A stretch of DNA of 6,229 nt from an uncultured Gammaproteobacteria bacterium (lineage in GTDB: Bacteria; Pseudomonadota; Gammaproteobacteria; Nitrosococcales; Methylophagaceae), in NCBI GenBank assembly GCA_913058195.1, contig CAJXPP010000132.1, forward strand, positions 1 to 6,229, in the 5' to 3' direction. Every line of letters starts with the position of its first letter. Position 1 is the first letter of the stretch. Under the pieces are notes generated by a model that was given only the letters and a program-made list of their open reading frames with translations, ran no database searches and was not told the DNA's origin. Shown here in pieces: positions 1-5,190 of the stretch. Made by a program: the position numbers and the translations under genes.

Positions 1-364
1 TGCGTAACTTCATCATTTGAGGATTAATCTTCACGCCACCAAATACAACCGCAGATCGTAATGGTAAATGCTTGCCGTATAACACCACGCTATCATGCAC
101 CTGTGCAGCTAACTCACGTGTCGGCGTTAATACTAAAGTGCGCACATGATTTGGTCGTACTCGCGTACCGGTATCAAGACGTTGCAACAAAGGCAATGTG
201 AAACCAGCCGTTTTACCTGTGCCCGTTTGAGCAGCAGCCATAACATCACGGCCAGAAAGTACAGCAGGAATAGCTTCTAATTGAATCGGTGAAGGCGTGG
301 TATACCCTTTTTCCTCAACAGCACGAACTAGAGGAGCAGAAAGCCCAAGGGATGAAAATGACAT
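1..364 (-). CDS. rhlE: DEAD-box ATP-dependent RNA helicase RhlE, N-terminal part (truncated by window edge)
   Basis: This is the first 121 codons of a DEAD-box RNA helicase, running off the left edge with no stop codon. RhlE unwinds or remodels short RNA duplexes using ATP and in E. coli is linked to ribosome maturation and RNA turnover in the cytoplasm. Visible motifs are the Q motif (GYTTPSPIQ, residues 20-28), Walker A motif I (AQTGTGKT, 45-52), motif Ia (PTRELAAQ, 81-88) and the GG motif in VVFGGVKINPQMMKLR (107-121). The opening MSFSSLGLSAPLVRAV and the KINPQMMKLR stretch are typical of RhlE rather than SrmB, DeaD or RhlB. The DEAD box and helicase domain 2 lie outside the window, so completeness cannot be judged. 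The ATG is at 362-364; only a weak GAG-type ribosome binding site precedes it. It has its own likely promoter at 451-479. Confidence 0.93.
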   Translation of the reverse strand, partial: MSFSSLGLSAPLVRAVEEKGYTTPSPIQLEAIPAVLSGRDVMAAAQTGTGKTAGFTLPLLQRLDTGTRVRPNHVRTLVLTPTRELAAQVHDSVVLYGKHLPLRSAVVFGGVKINPQMMKLR

Positions 365-450
365 AAGGTGGTCTCAATTTACAGTGGGGATCTCAATGAC
401 ATATATAAAGCATGGAGATGAGTTAAGGATTTAAGAGGTTTATCTACGCA

Positions 451-479
451 ATTATAACAGCTATGCTTAAAAAAATTTA
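451..479 (-). promoter_or_regulatory. Probable sigma-70 promoter of rhlE (extended -10)
   Basis: Read on the minus strand, positions 459-451 spell TGTTATAAT, a perfect -10 hexamer (451-456) preceded by the TGn extension. The -35 position at a 17-base spacing (474-479, TAAATT) is poor, as is usual for extended -10 promoters. The start would fall near 444, giving a leader of about 80 bases before the rhlE ATG. This is a motif match only. Confidence 0.5.
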
Positions 480-507
480 TTTGTTGAGATCAGGCGTGCT
501 CTGAACA
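469..507 (-). terminator. Weak candidate terminator downstream of the YhiN-family gene
   Basis: On the minus strand, just past the stop codon at 511, positions 507-482 can fold into an imperfect hairpin (TGTT/AACA, a mismatch, then AGA/TCT, a mismatch, then CA/TG). Six bases later comes a run of seven T (475-469). The stem is interrupted and the spacing to the T-run is longer than ideal, so this is a weak call. It sits immediately upstream of the rhlE promoter, where a terminator would insulate the two genes. Confidence 0.25.
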
Positions 508-510
508 GTC

Positions 511-1764
511 TTAAACAAACAAACCCGCACTATAACCAGAAGACCATGCCCACTGAAAGTTAAATCCACCCAAATGTCCCGTTACATCGAGTACTTCACC
601 AATAAAATAAAGGCCTGCTTGCTGTTTGGATTCCATTTTTTTCGAGCTAATCTCTGCCGTATCAACACCACCTAAAGTAACTTCAGCAGTACGATATCCT
701 TCCGTTGCTGAGGGCTTTAGCTGCCAGTTATTAATATTGTTACCGATAGCGATTAACTGTTTATCCGTCATTTCAGCTAAGGGGCTATCCGCTTGTTGTG
801 GCCACCACAACTCTTGTAGTTCTTTAACTAAACCTTTGGCTAACTTTTTAATTAGCAGGGTTCTTAATAGCTGCTTGCCTTGCGTATTTTTTGCTTCCAG
901 CAACCATTCAGGCATATTCAAGTAAGGTAATAAATTAATACTGATTTCATCACCTTGCTGCCAATAGTTTGATATTTGCAACATCACCGGACCACTGACT
1001 CCGCGATGGGTAAATAATACATTTTCAGTGAACGATCGTTGATTACACGTCACTTCAACTTCTAAGGCTAGACCCGATAATCGTTCGCATACTGGCTTCA
1101 TTTGATCACTAAACATAAAGGGCACTAATCCAGCTCGTCGCTCAGTTAGTGTTAAACCAAATTGCGTGGCTATCTCATAACCTATACTGCTGCCACCTAA
1201 TGAGGGTATGGACAATGCCCCTGTGGCAACCACCAACGATTGGCACTGTAATTTCTGCACACGATGATCTTGCGTAAGGCTAAGCTGATAACTGGGTCGA
1301 TTATCTTCATGTTGATGTTTATCTGAATGCCCGCTTAGATCGAGGGACTTCAGACTCTGCATTTCACAATGAGTTCTAATCTCAACCCCAGCTTGAGCAC
1401 ACTCATCTAAAAGCATCGCCAAGATTTCTTTGGCGGAGTTTTTACAAAACTGCTGGCTATGTTTGCGTTCTTCAACTTCAATACCATGGCGTTCGACCAT
1501 GGCGATAAAGTCCCACTGTGTATAGCGCTTTAATGCCGCCTTACAAAAATGAGGGTTCGCTGAGATAAAGTTATCCGCTTCAACAATATGATTGGTGAAA
1601 TTACATTTACCACCACCAGACATAAGGATTTTTTTACCAACTTTATTGGCTTTTTCAATCACTAATACCCGTCGGCCACGCTGGGCAGCAGTAAAAGCAC
1701 ACAGTAAGCCCGACGCCCCAGCACCTAAAATAATGACATCGTATTGGCTTGAATCAACAGTCAC
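511..1764 (-). CDS. rdsA: YhiN/HI0933-family flavoprotein, probable 23S rRNA dihydrouridine synthase (RdsA-like)
   Basis: This is a 417-residue cytoplasmic flavoprotein of the HI0933/YhiN (BaiN-like) family, close to the family's usual length of about 400. The N-terminus is a dinucleotide-binding Rossmann fold: GAGASG at 14-19 (GxGxxG) and the acidic end of the second strand at E37. The family signature SGGGKCNFTN follows at 49-58, including Cys54. The C-terminus carries the second family signature, GEVLD at 389-393 and GGFNFQWAW at 399-407. From memory of recent work, E. coli YhiN was shown to make dihydrouridine in 23S rRNA and was renamed RdsA; assigning that activity here is inference from homology. 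Older annotations call these proteins aminoacetone oxidases or NAD(P)/FAD-dependent oxidoreductases. A polar insert near 143-160 (rich in H, D, S) looks lineage-specific. The start is GTG at 1762-1764, supported by GGAAG (1772-1776) seven bases upstream; the next Met (48) would delete the Rossmann motif. Confidence 0.88.
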   Translation of the reverse strand: MTVDSSQYDVIILGAGASGLLCAFTAAQRGRRVLVIEKANKVGKKILMSGGGKCNFTNHIVEADNFISANPHFCKAALKRYTQWDFIAMVERHGIEVEERKHSQQFCKNSAKEILAMLLDECAQAGVEIRTHCEMQSLKSLDLSGHSDKHQHEDNRPSYQLSLTQDHRVQKLQCQSLVVATGALSIPSLGGSSIGYEIATQFGLTLTERRAGLVPFMFSDQMKPVCERLSGLALEVEVTCNQRSFTENVLFTHRGVSGPVMLQISNYWQQGDEISINLLPYLNMPEWLLEAKNTQGKQLLRTLLIKKLAKGLVKELQELWWPQQADSPLAEMTDKQLIAIGNNINNWQLKPSATEGYRTAEVTLGGVDTAEISSKKMESKQQAGLYFIGEVLDVTGHLGGFNFQWAWSSGYSAGLFV

Positions 1765-1771
1765 GAATAGA

Positions 1772-1776
1772 CTTCC
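1772..1776 (-). promoter_or_regulatory. Ribosome binding site deciding a GTG start
   Basis: GGAAG on the minus strand sits seven bases before the GTG at 1762-1764. It supports GTG initiation for the YhiN-family gene, which has no usable ATG near its N-terminus. Confidence 0.6.
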
Positions 1777-1865
1777 AAAAGAAAACAGCTTAAAGGGTAA
1801 ACAGATCTATTTAGAATTACCACAAACACCGACTATTTAGCTGCTTTTATTAAAAACTACTAAGC

Positions 1866-1871
1866 TATACT
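1866..1871 (+). promoter_or_regulatory. Candidate -10 box of the retropepsin-like protease gene
   Basis: TATACT at 1866-1871 is a five-of-six match to the -10 consensus, lying 28 bases before the ATG at 1900. No good -35 is present at 16-18 bases upstream (the region around 1842-1848 is a T-rich run), so this is a partial promoter call. It lies in the divergent region shared with the YhiN-family gene. Confidence 0.35.
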
Positions 1872-1886
1872 GACTCACTGTTTGAT

Positions 1887-1891
1887 AAGGA
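1887..1891 (+). promoter_or_regulatory. Ribosome binding site choosing the ATG at 1900
   Basis: AAGGA lies eight bases before the ATG at 1900 and overlaps the alternative in-frame ATG at 1891. It therefore argues against the two upstream start codons (TTG 1882, ATG 1891). Confidence 0.65.
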
Positions 1892-1899
1892 TGCAGAGC

Positions 1900-2421
1900 A
1901 TGAATAATGACCCTAGCCCACCGACTTTTAATAAAATCACGATTGTCATTATCTGGTTGCTATTGCTTGGTGCGACCACATTACTATTTAACAGTATACT
2001 GGATGATATTAACAACCCAAATCAACAACTTAGTATCTCTGTTAATGAAAGTGGCCAACAAGAAATCATCTTAGAACGCAATAAATACGGGCACTATATC
2101 GCGACAGGAATGATTAATGGTCACTCAGTTGAGTTTTTATTAGATACAGGCGCAACATTAGTGGCTATTCCCGAACATATTGCTGATAGGATCAATTTAA
2201 AGAAAGGGCAGCGTTTTCAGTCTCAAACCGCTAATGGCAATAGCCTCTCTTATTCAACAAAGGTAGACAGCCTATCGCTTGGCGGTATTGTTATGACTAA
2301 TGTCCCAGCAAGTATCAGTTCCGGAATGAAGTTTGATGAAATTCTGCTCGGCATGTCATTTTTAAAGCATTTACAGCTGACTCAACAAGGCAAAACATTA
2401 AAAATAAGTGTGCCTGAATAA
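1900..2421 (+). CDS. Membrane-anchored retropepsin-like (clan AA) aspartic protease
   Basis: This predicted 173-residue protein has a short cytoplasmic N-terminus, one transmembrane segment (about residues 12-31) and a periplasmic aspartic-protease-like domain. The active-site motif is FLLDTGATLVAIP (79-91), with DTGA at 82-85 containing the catalytic Asp. The matching hydrophobic element ILLGMSFLKHL (148-158) is the conserved ILG-type segment near the C-terminus of this fold. The length fits one retropepsin lobe, so the active enzyme would be a homodimer. It resembles the TIGR02281 group of bacterial clan AA proteases; its substrate is unknown. The frame is open back to a TTG at 1882 and an ATG at 1891, but AAGGA (1887-1891) lies eight bases before the ATG at 1900, so I start there. 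The gene ends 16 bp from the convergent CSD-DUF1294 gene. Confidence 0.87.
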   Translation: MNNDPSPPTFNKITIVIIWLLLLGATTLLFNSILDDINNPNQQLSISVNESGQQEIILERNKYGHYIATGMINGHSVEFLLDTGATLVAIPEHIADRINLKKGQRFQSQTANGNSLSYSTKVDSLSLGGIVMTNVPASISSGMKFDEILLGMSFLKHLQLTQQGKTLKISVPE

Positions 2422-2453
2422 ACTGAAAAGGCCACTATTAAGTAACACTTATT
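2403..2453. repeat. 9-bp inverted repeat spanning a convergent gene junction
   Basis: AATAAGTGT at 2403-2411 is the exact reverse complement of ACACTTATT at 2445-2453, with 33 bases between. The two arms lie inside the 3' ends of the two converging genes and the loop holds both stop codons. No T-run follows on either strand, so it is not a normal intrinsic terminator. It could still form a 3'-end stem on either transcript. Confidence 0.35.
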
Positions 2454-3076
2454 ATCGATACAAGCTTTGATAGTGACGGAATTAGACTCATCACTACGTC
2501 GTTATTAAGCATCCATATTAAGCCCGAACTATTAACTAGCACCGTTATCCAAAACACTATTTTGAATTCATCTTTACTGCTCTTATGTCTCAAGCTATTT
2601 TGTGCATAAAAAGCACCAGGCCAACCACCTAAAAGAGCTAATAGATGAAGCGTACTTTCTTTTGTTCGCCATCGGCCTGTTCGTGCTGCTGACTTATCTA
2701 CTGCATAAGCTAAAAATGTGATTAGGCTAACAGCAATATATCCCACCAAAATAATCAACGGTAACTTACCCATCAGAGTAATTACGATTAAAAATAGACA
2801 AAATAATGCTGTCATGATTGAACCGAATAACCTTGTTTTCTTTTGTGTGTTTTTGGCTAGCTTCGCAGTTCTGGGAAATTCAACTTTCTCAGCCCTAAAG
2901 CGGCCAGTATTATCTTTGACTTGTTGATAAGTAATAACATTACCGTTAACAGGCCTACGCTTACGCCTCACAAATGATTTAATATGAACAAAAGCTTTAT
3001 CTCCACCGCCATTTGGCTCAACAAACCCAAAGCCTTTATCATCATTCCAGTTTGTTATTTTTCCTTGATATCGCAC
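2438..3076 (-). CDS. Cold-shock domain protein fused to a DUF1294 membrane domain
   Basis: This 212-residue protein has two parts. Residues 1-67 form a cold-shock domain of the OB fold, with RNP1-like KGFGFV (14-19) and RNP2-like FVHI (29-32), plus Trp10, so it should bind single-stranded nucleic acid. A basic linker (about 69-83) leads into hydrophobic segments near 84-103, 105-126 and 172-190. Between them lies the DUF1294 signature: YAVDKSAARTGRWRTKE at 124-140, then LLALLGGWPGAFYAQNSLRHK at 145-165, and F171. The CSD plus DUF1294 architecture recurs in gammaproteobacteria but its role is not established; a membrane-tethered RNA binder is inference. The start is GTG at 3074-3076, with AAGGA (3084-3088) seven bases upstream. 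An ATG at the end of that Shine-Dalgarno is out of frame. The gene converges on the protease gene and diverges from the DUF2721 gene. Confidence 0.88.
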   Translation of the reverse strand: MRYQGKITNWNDDKGFGFVEPNGGGDKAFVHIKSFVRRKRRPVNGNVITYQQVKDNTGRFRAEKVEFPRTAKLAKNTQKKTRLFGSIMTALFCLFLIVITLMGKLPLIILVGYIAVSLITFLAYAVDKSAARTGRWRTKESTLHLLALLGGWPGAFYAQNSLRHKSSKDEFKIVFWITVLVNSSGLIWMLNNDVVMSLIPSLSKLVSIISVT

Positions 3077-3083
3077 AACAACA

Positions 3084-3088
3084 TCCTT
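3084..3088 (-). promoter_or_regulatory. Ribosome binding site deciding a GTG start
   Basis: AAGGA on the minus strand lies seven bases before the GTG at 3074-3076. This supports that start for the CSD-DUF1294 gene, since the nearby ATG is in another frame. Confidence 0.6.
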
Positions 3089-3175
3089 ATTTAGCTGCTA
3101 GATTAACTTACTAGAACTGTAACAGCGATTGATTTTAGTTAGAATAATAACCTTACTACCCCTACAGGCCTCAAT

Positions 3176-3583
3176 ATGAATTTGAATATTACCGATCCTG
3201 CTATTATGTTTTCAGGTATATCACTGTTATTTTTAGCCTATACCAACCGTTATTTGGCCTTAGCCAGTGTTGCTCGTACACTTAATAAAGATCTCAAAAA
3301 TCAAGACGAGCAGAATAGGATTCGACAAATTCAGAACCTTCACCTTCGCATCAACCTAATCAAGTACATGCAGGTATTTGGGGTAATTTCATTTTTGTTC
3401 TGTGTATTCGCGATGTTGACATTATTTTGGAAAAATCAATTTCTAGGTGAAACATTCTTCATAATGAGCCTAGTCACCATGATTATTTCACTGCTAATAT
3501 CCTTAGCTGAAATCCTAAAGTCGGGTGAGTCACTCAAAATTGAATTTGAAAGAACCAATGTTCGTGATCTTTGGGATAAATAA
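3176..3583 (+). CDS. DUF2721 family inner-membrane protein
   Basis: This is a 135-residue membrane protein with three likely transmembrane segments, at about 10-29, 66-86 and 91-112. A charged helical stretch (about 33-62, rich in K, Q, N and R) lies between the first two. The N-terminal PAIMFSGISLLFLAYTNRYLALA (8-30) and the C-terminal SLAEILKSGESLKIE (109-123) match the DUF2721 pattern as I remember it. The full length is consistent with that family. Function is unknown. The ATG at 3176 is preceded by only a weak AGG eight bases upstream. TAGAAT at 3140-3145 could serve as a -10 box in the 99-bp divergent region shared with the CSD-DUF1294 gene, but the -35 match is poor. It converges on the DUF4124 gene with a 33-bp gap that shows no clear terminator. 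Confidence 0.82.
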   Translation: MNLNITDPAIMFSGISLLFLAYTNRYLALASVARTLNKDLKNQDEQNRIRQIQNLHLRINLIKYMQVFGVISFLFCVFAMLTLFWKNQFLGETFFIMSLVTMIISLLISLAEILKSGESLKIEFERTNVRDLWDK

Positions 3584-3616
3584 GATAATCGACAGTATTA
3601 ATATGTTTAAATAAAT

Positions 3617-4114
3617 TTACTGCTTCTGAGCATCAATTAACGATTTCAAATTAAACATGCGAACTTCATTTTCACCTATTTCTGTTTTAACGCGATTTAT
3701 TTTTCTTTGATAGTCTGTTTTCACATCATCGATTCGCTGAAATAAATCATGTTCACTTGTTGCAATTAGAGTCTCTGAATATTCATAGTACTTCTCGTTA
3801 AGCACTTGTAATTCGGCATCACGCTGCTTTTCTAACTGGCTTATTTTGGTATTTAAAGTATCACTCTTTGCTATTAATGCATCCCACTCATCATACTGTG
3901 ACTCTTCAGTATAATGCTTCGTGGTACGGCGCTGCCTATCGACATCTTCAATTTTTGGCTGATAAACCTTAATTTCAACTTTCTCGGCACCTTGTCCACA
4001 AAGTTGATCGCTAAAGATTAAATCACCGTTTAATTTGCACTTATAAACCTCAGCAAAGCTAACACTGCATACGGCTAAAAACAGTATTGTGATTATTCGC
4101 ATATCCATCGCCAC
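3617..4114 (-). CDS. Secreted DUF4124 domain protein with coiled-coil tail
   Basis: This 165-residue protein has a signal peptide (hydrophobic core about 7-20, probable cleavage after VSFA, residue 21) and is predicted to be periplasmic. The DUF4124 motif follows: VYKCKLNGDLIFSDQLCGQG at 23-42, with Cys26 and Cys39 as a likely disulfide pair. The rest is highly charged and predicted helical or coiled coil, about 78-110 and 124-163. Proteins of this family are common in proteobacteria and have no settled function. The frame begins with GTG at 4112-4114; in-frame ATGs follow at 4106-4108 and 4100-4102, any of which keeps the signal peptide. AGGTGA (4125-4130), ten bases before the GTG, favours the GTG, but the spacing is long and the start is uncertain. 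It lies 34 bp downstream of the DUF1059-like gene on the same strand and is probably co-transcribed. Confidence 0.8.
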   Translation of the reverse strand: MAMDMRIITILFLAVCSVSFAEVYKCKLNGDLIFSDQLCGQGAEKVEIKVYQPKIEDVDRQRRTTKHYTEESQYDEWDALIAKSDTLNTKISQLEKQRDAELQVLNEKYYEYSETLIATSEHDLFQRIDDVKTDYQRKINRVKTEIGENEVRMFNLKSLIDAQKQ

Positions 4115-4124
4115 GCTAGTGTTG

Positions 4125-4140
4125 TCACCTCTTTAAGTGA
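4125..4140 (-). promoter_or_regulatory. Small hairpin enclosing the ribosome binding site of the DUF4124 gene
   Basis: On the minus strand this 16-base segment reads TCACTTAAAGAGGTGA. It folds into a six-pair stem (one G-T wobble) with an AAAG loop. The 3' arm contains the AGGTGA Shine-Dalgarno. The stem is short, so any effect on translation is speculative. Confidence 0.3.
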
Positions 4141-4148
4141 AAGGGTTT

Positions 4149-4385
4149 TTAATCCTCAGGTAGAGCATCAAACTCTTGTTTCTTTTTCCCCATCCATGCT
4201 GCCATTGCAGCAGGGTCCGCCATAAGCGTCATTACTTCTTGCATCGCCACTAAATGTGCAGCATCTTGCTGTTGAAACATTTCCATACCATGCTGCTTGC
4301 TCATTGCAGCTAACTCATCAAAAGTAGTTGCCTTAAATACTTTATCGCAAGCACCACCCAATTGTTTACAAGTCATTGTTTTCAT
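4149..4385 (-). CDS. Small DUF1059-like protein, Met-rich
   Basis: This is a 78-residue soluble protein with no signal peptide or membrane segment. Its N-terminal half, MKTMTCKQLGGACDKVF (1-17) followed by TTFDELAAMSKQHG (20-33), resembles DUF1059, a family of small proteins with conserved Cys and His. Here these are Cys6, Cys13 and His32, with another His at 44. The C-terminal half (about 40-70) is an added Met- and Ala-rich helical region, ending in an acidic tail. There are ten Met in 78 residues. Function is unknown; metal binding through Cys/His is a guess from composition. The ATG at 4383-4385 has no strong Shine-Dalgarno (an AAGG is 15 bases away), while a good -10 box lies at 4420-4425. 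It is followed by the DUF4124 gene after 34 bp, suggesting a two-gene unit. Confidence 0.75.
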   Translation of the reverse strand: MKTMTCKQLGGACDKVFKATTFDELAAMSKQHGMEMFQQQDAAHLVAMQEVMTLMADPAAMAAWMGKKKQEFDALPED

Positions 4386-4419
4386 ATTTAAATCGCTTTA
4401 CCTTAAATTATTGCTATGT

Positions 4420-4425
4420 ATTATA
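4420..4425 (-). promoter_or_regulatory. Candidate -10 box upstream of the DUF1059-like gene
   Basis: The minus strand reads a perfect TATAAT at 4425-4420, 34 bases upstream of the ATG at 4385. No convincing -35 is found at 16-18 bases (TCCCTG at 4443-4448), so only the -10 is supported. It would drive the DUF1059-like and DUF4124 genes. Confidence 0.4.
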
Positions 4426-4496
4426 TTCCCATTCACCGTACTCAGGGATATCAGAATTATAATCCAAGCAATTCACTTTGTGTGACTCCCTAGCTA

Positions 4497-4556
4497 TTGC
4501 TTGTAGCACCGCACTAAGATCATAATATAAACACAAACTAAGTATTAGCATTGACT
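4497..4556 (+). promoter_or_regulatory. Possible promoter region of the DUF2059 gene
   Basis: The 209-bp divergent region (4386-4594) holds two imperfect plus-strand options. One is TTGCTT (4497-4502) with CATAAT (4521-4526) at an 18-base spacing. The other is a good -35, TTGACT (4551-4556), with a weak TATTTT 16 bases on, which would leave a very short leader. I cannot choose between them from sequence alone. Confidence 0.25.
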
Positions 4557-4594
4557 AAATTAGACCTTCATTTATTTTAAAGATAAAAATAGCC

Positions 4595-5092
4595 ATGAAA
4601 ACTATTAATACAGCGCTGATCTTTTTGTTCAGCCTATCACTATCAAACTCGTTTGCTAGCACTCACATTAATAATAAAAAACAATTATTAATTGATACTC
4701 TACTCCTGCAAAACAATGCCTCATCTATACATGTCAGTGACAGACTTTCTAAAAGCTATCTTCAGCAAATAAACGCAATCTTAAAACAATCAAACCCAAA
4801 TCTCGGCCAAGAAAAAATCGATGCAATCCAACGGAAAGTAAAACAAACCATCCACCAACACCTTGTCGTTAAGCAACAATTTTCTACTCTGATCTCACCC
4901 ATCTATGATCAGAATTTCAGTGTAGTGGAGTTAACAATGATGATTGAATTTAATAAAACTGACTTTGGCAAAAAACTACTTCGAGTCATGCCTTTAATTT
5001 CAAATGAAGCAGCGTATATATATGAAGAATTAGAGCTAGATTTAGCCCCAGAAATAAACGAGCAAGTATTGGATATTATTAAGACTGAGTAG
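4595..5092 (+). CDS. Secreted DUF2059 family protein
   Basis: This 165-residue exported protein has a signal peptide (MKTINTALIFLFSLSLSNSFA, cleavage probably after residue 21). The mature part is all-helical. The DUF2059 core is visible as LISPIYDQNFSVVELTMMIE (99-118) followed by FNKTDFGKKLLRVMPLI (119-135). This matches the family pattern of PxY..xF...E, an aromatic-containing helix, G.K and P. The family is widespread in proteobacteria with no settled function; periplasmic location is predicted from the signal. Codon use is AT-rich like the flanking genes. The ATG at 4595 has only a weak AAAGA upstream. A six-pair hairpin (AAGACT/AGTCTT, 5081-5096) overlaps the stop codon, but it is not followed by a T-run. 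Confidence 0.8.
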   Translation: MKTINTALIFLFSLSLSNSFASTHINNKKQLLIDTLLLQNNASSIHVSDRLSKSYLQQINAILKQSNPNLGQEKIDAIQRKVKQTIHQHLVVKQQFSTLISPIYDQNFSVVELTMMIEFNKTDFGKKLLRVMPLISNEAAYIYEELELDLAPEINEQVLDIIKTE

Positions 5093-5190
5093 TCTTCGCA
5101 ACAAAAAAATCTGTCGCCTATTAGTCCATTTTCTAGCTTGGGATAGTATTAGCGAGACCTAGCAAAACTCCATTCAGTATTACATTTATC

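Noticed and set aside
389..491. 8-bp inverted repeat GATCTCAA (389-396) and TTGAGATC (484-491) around the rhlE promoter
   Set aside because: One arm lies upstream of the likely transcription start, so the arms would not be in the same RNA; 8-bp matches over this distance are expected by chance in AT-rich sequence.
626..925. 99-codon open frame on the plus strand
   Set aside because: It lies wholly antisense to the YhiN-family gene, shows no recognisable domain, and reflects the opposite frame of a well-supported coding region.
1592..1840. 82-codon open frame on the plus strand reaching into the intergenic region
   Set aside because: Most of it is antisense to the Rossmann-fold end of the YhiN-family gene; no family pattern or plausible domain.
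1882..1899. Upstream in-frame starts (TTG 1882, ATG 1891) for the retropepsin-like gene
   Set aside because: The AAGGA ribosome binding site overlaps them and is correctly spaced for the ATG at 1900.
2718..2927. 69-codon open frame on the plus strand
   Set aside because: Antisense to the CSD-DUF1294 gene, whose domains are clear on the other strand.
4297..4485. 62-codon open frame on the plus strand with a hydrophobic C-terminal half
   Set aside because: Starts antisense to the DUF1059-like gene and runs through its promoter region; the hydrophobicity comes from AT-rich DNA and no ribosome binding site is evident.
5081..5096. Perfect 6-bp hairpin (AAGACT, GAGT loop, AGTCTT) over the stop of the DUF2059 gene, considered as a terminator
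   Set aside because: The stem is short and AT-rich and no T tract follows on either strand; a run of seven A at 5103-5109 is in the wrong orientation for the plus-strand gene and is not adjacent to a stem for the minus-strand gene.
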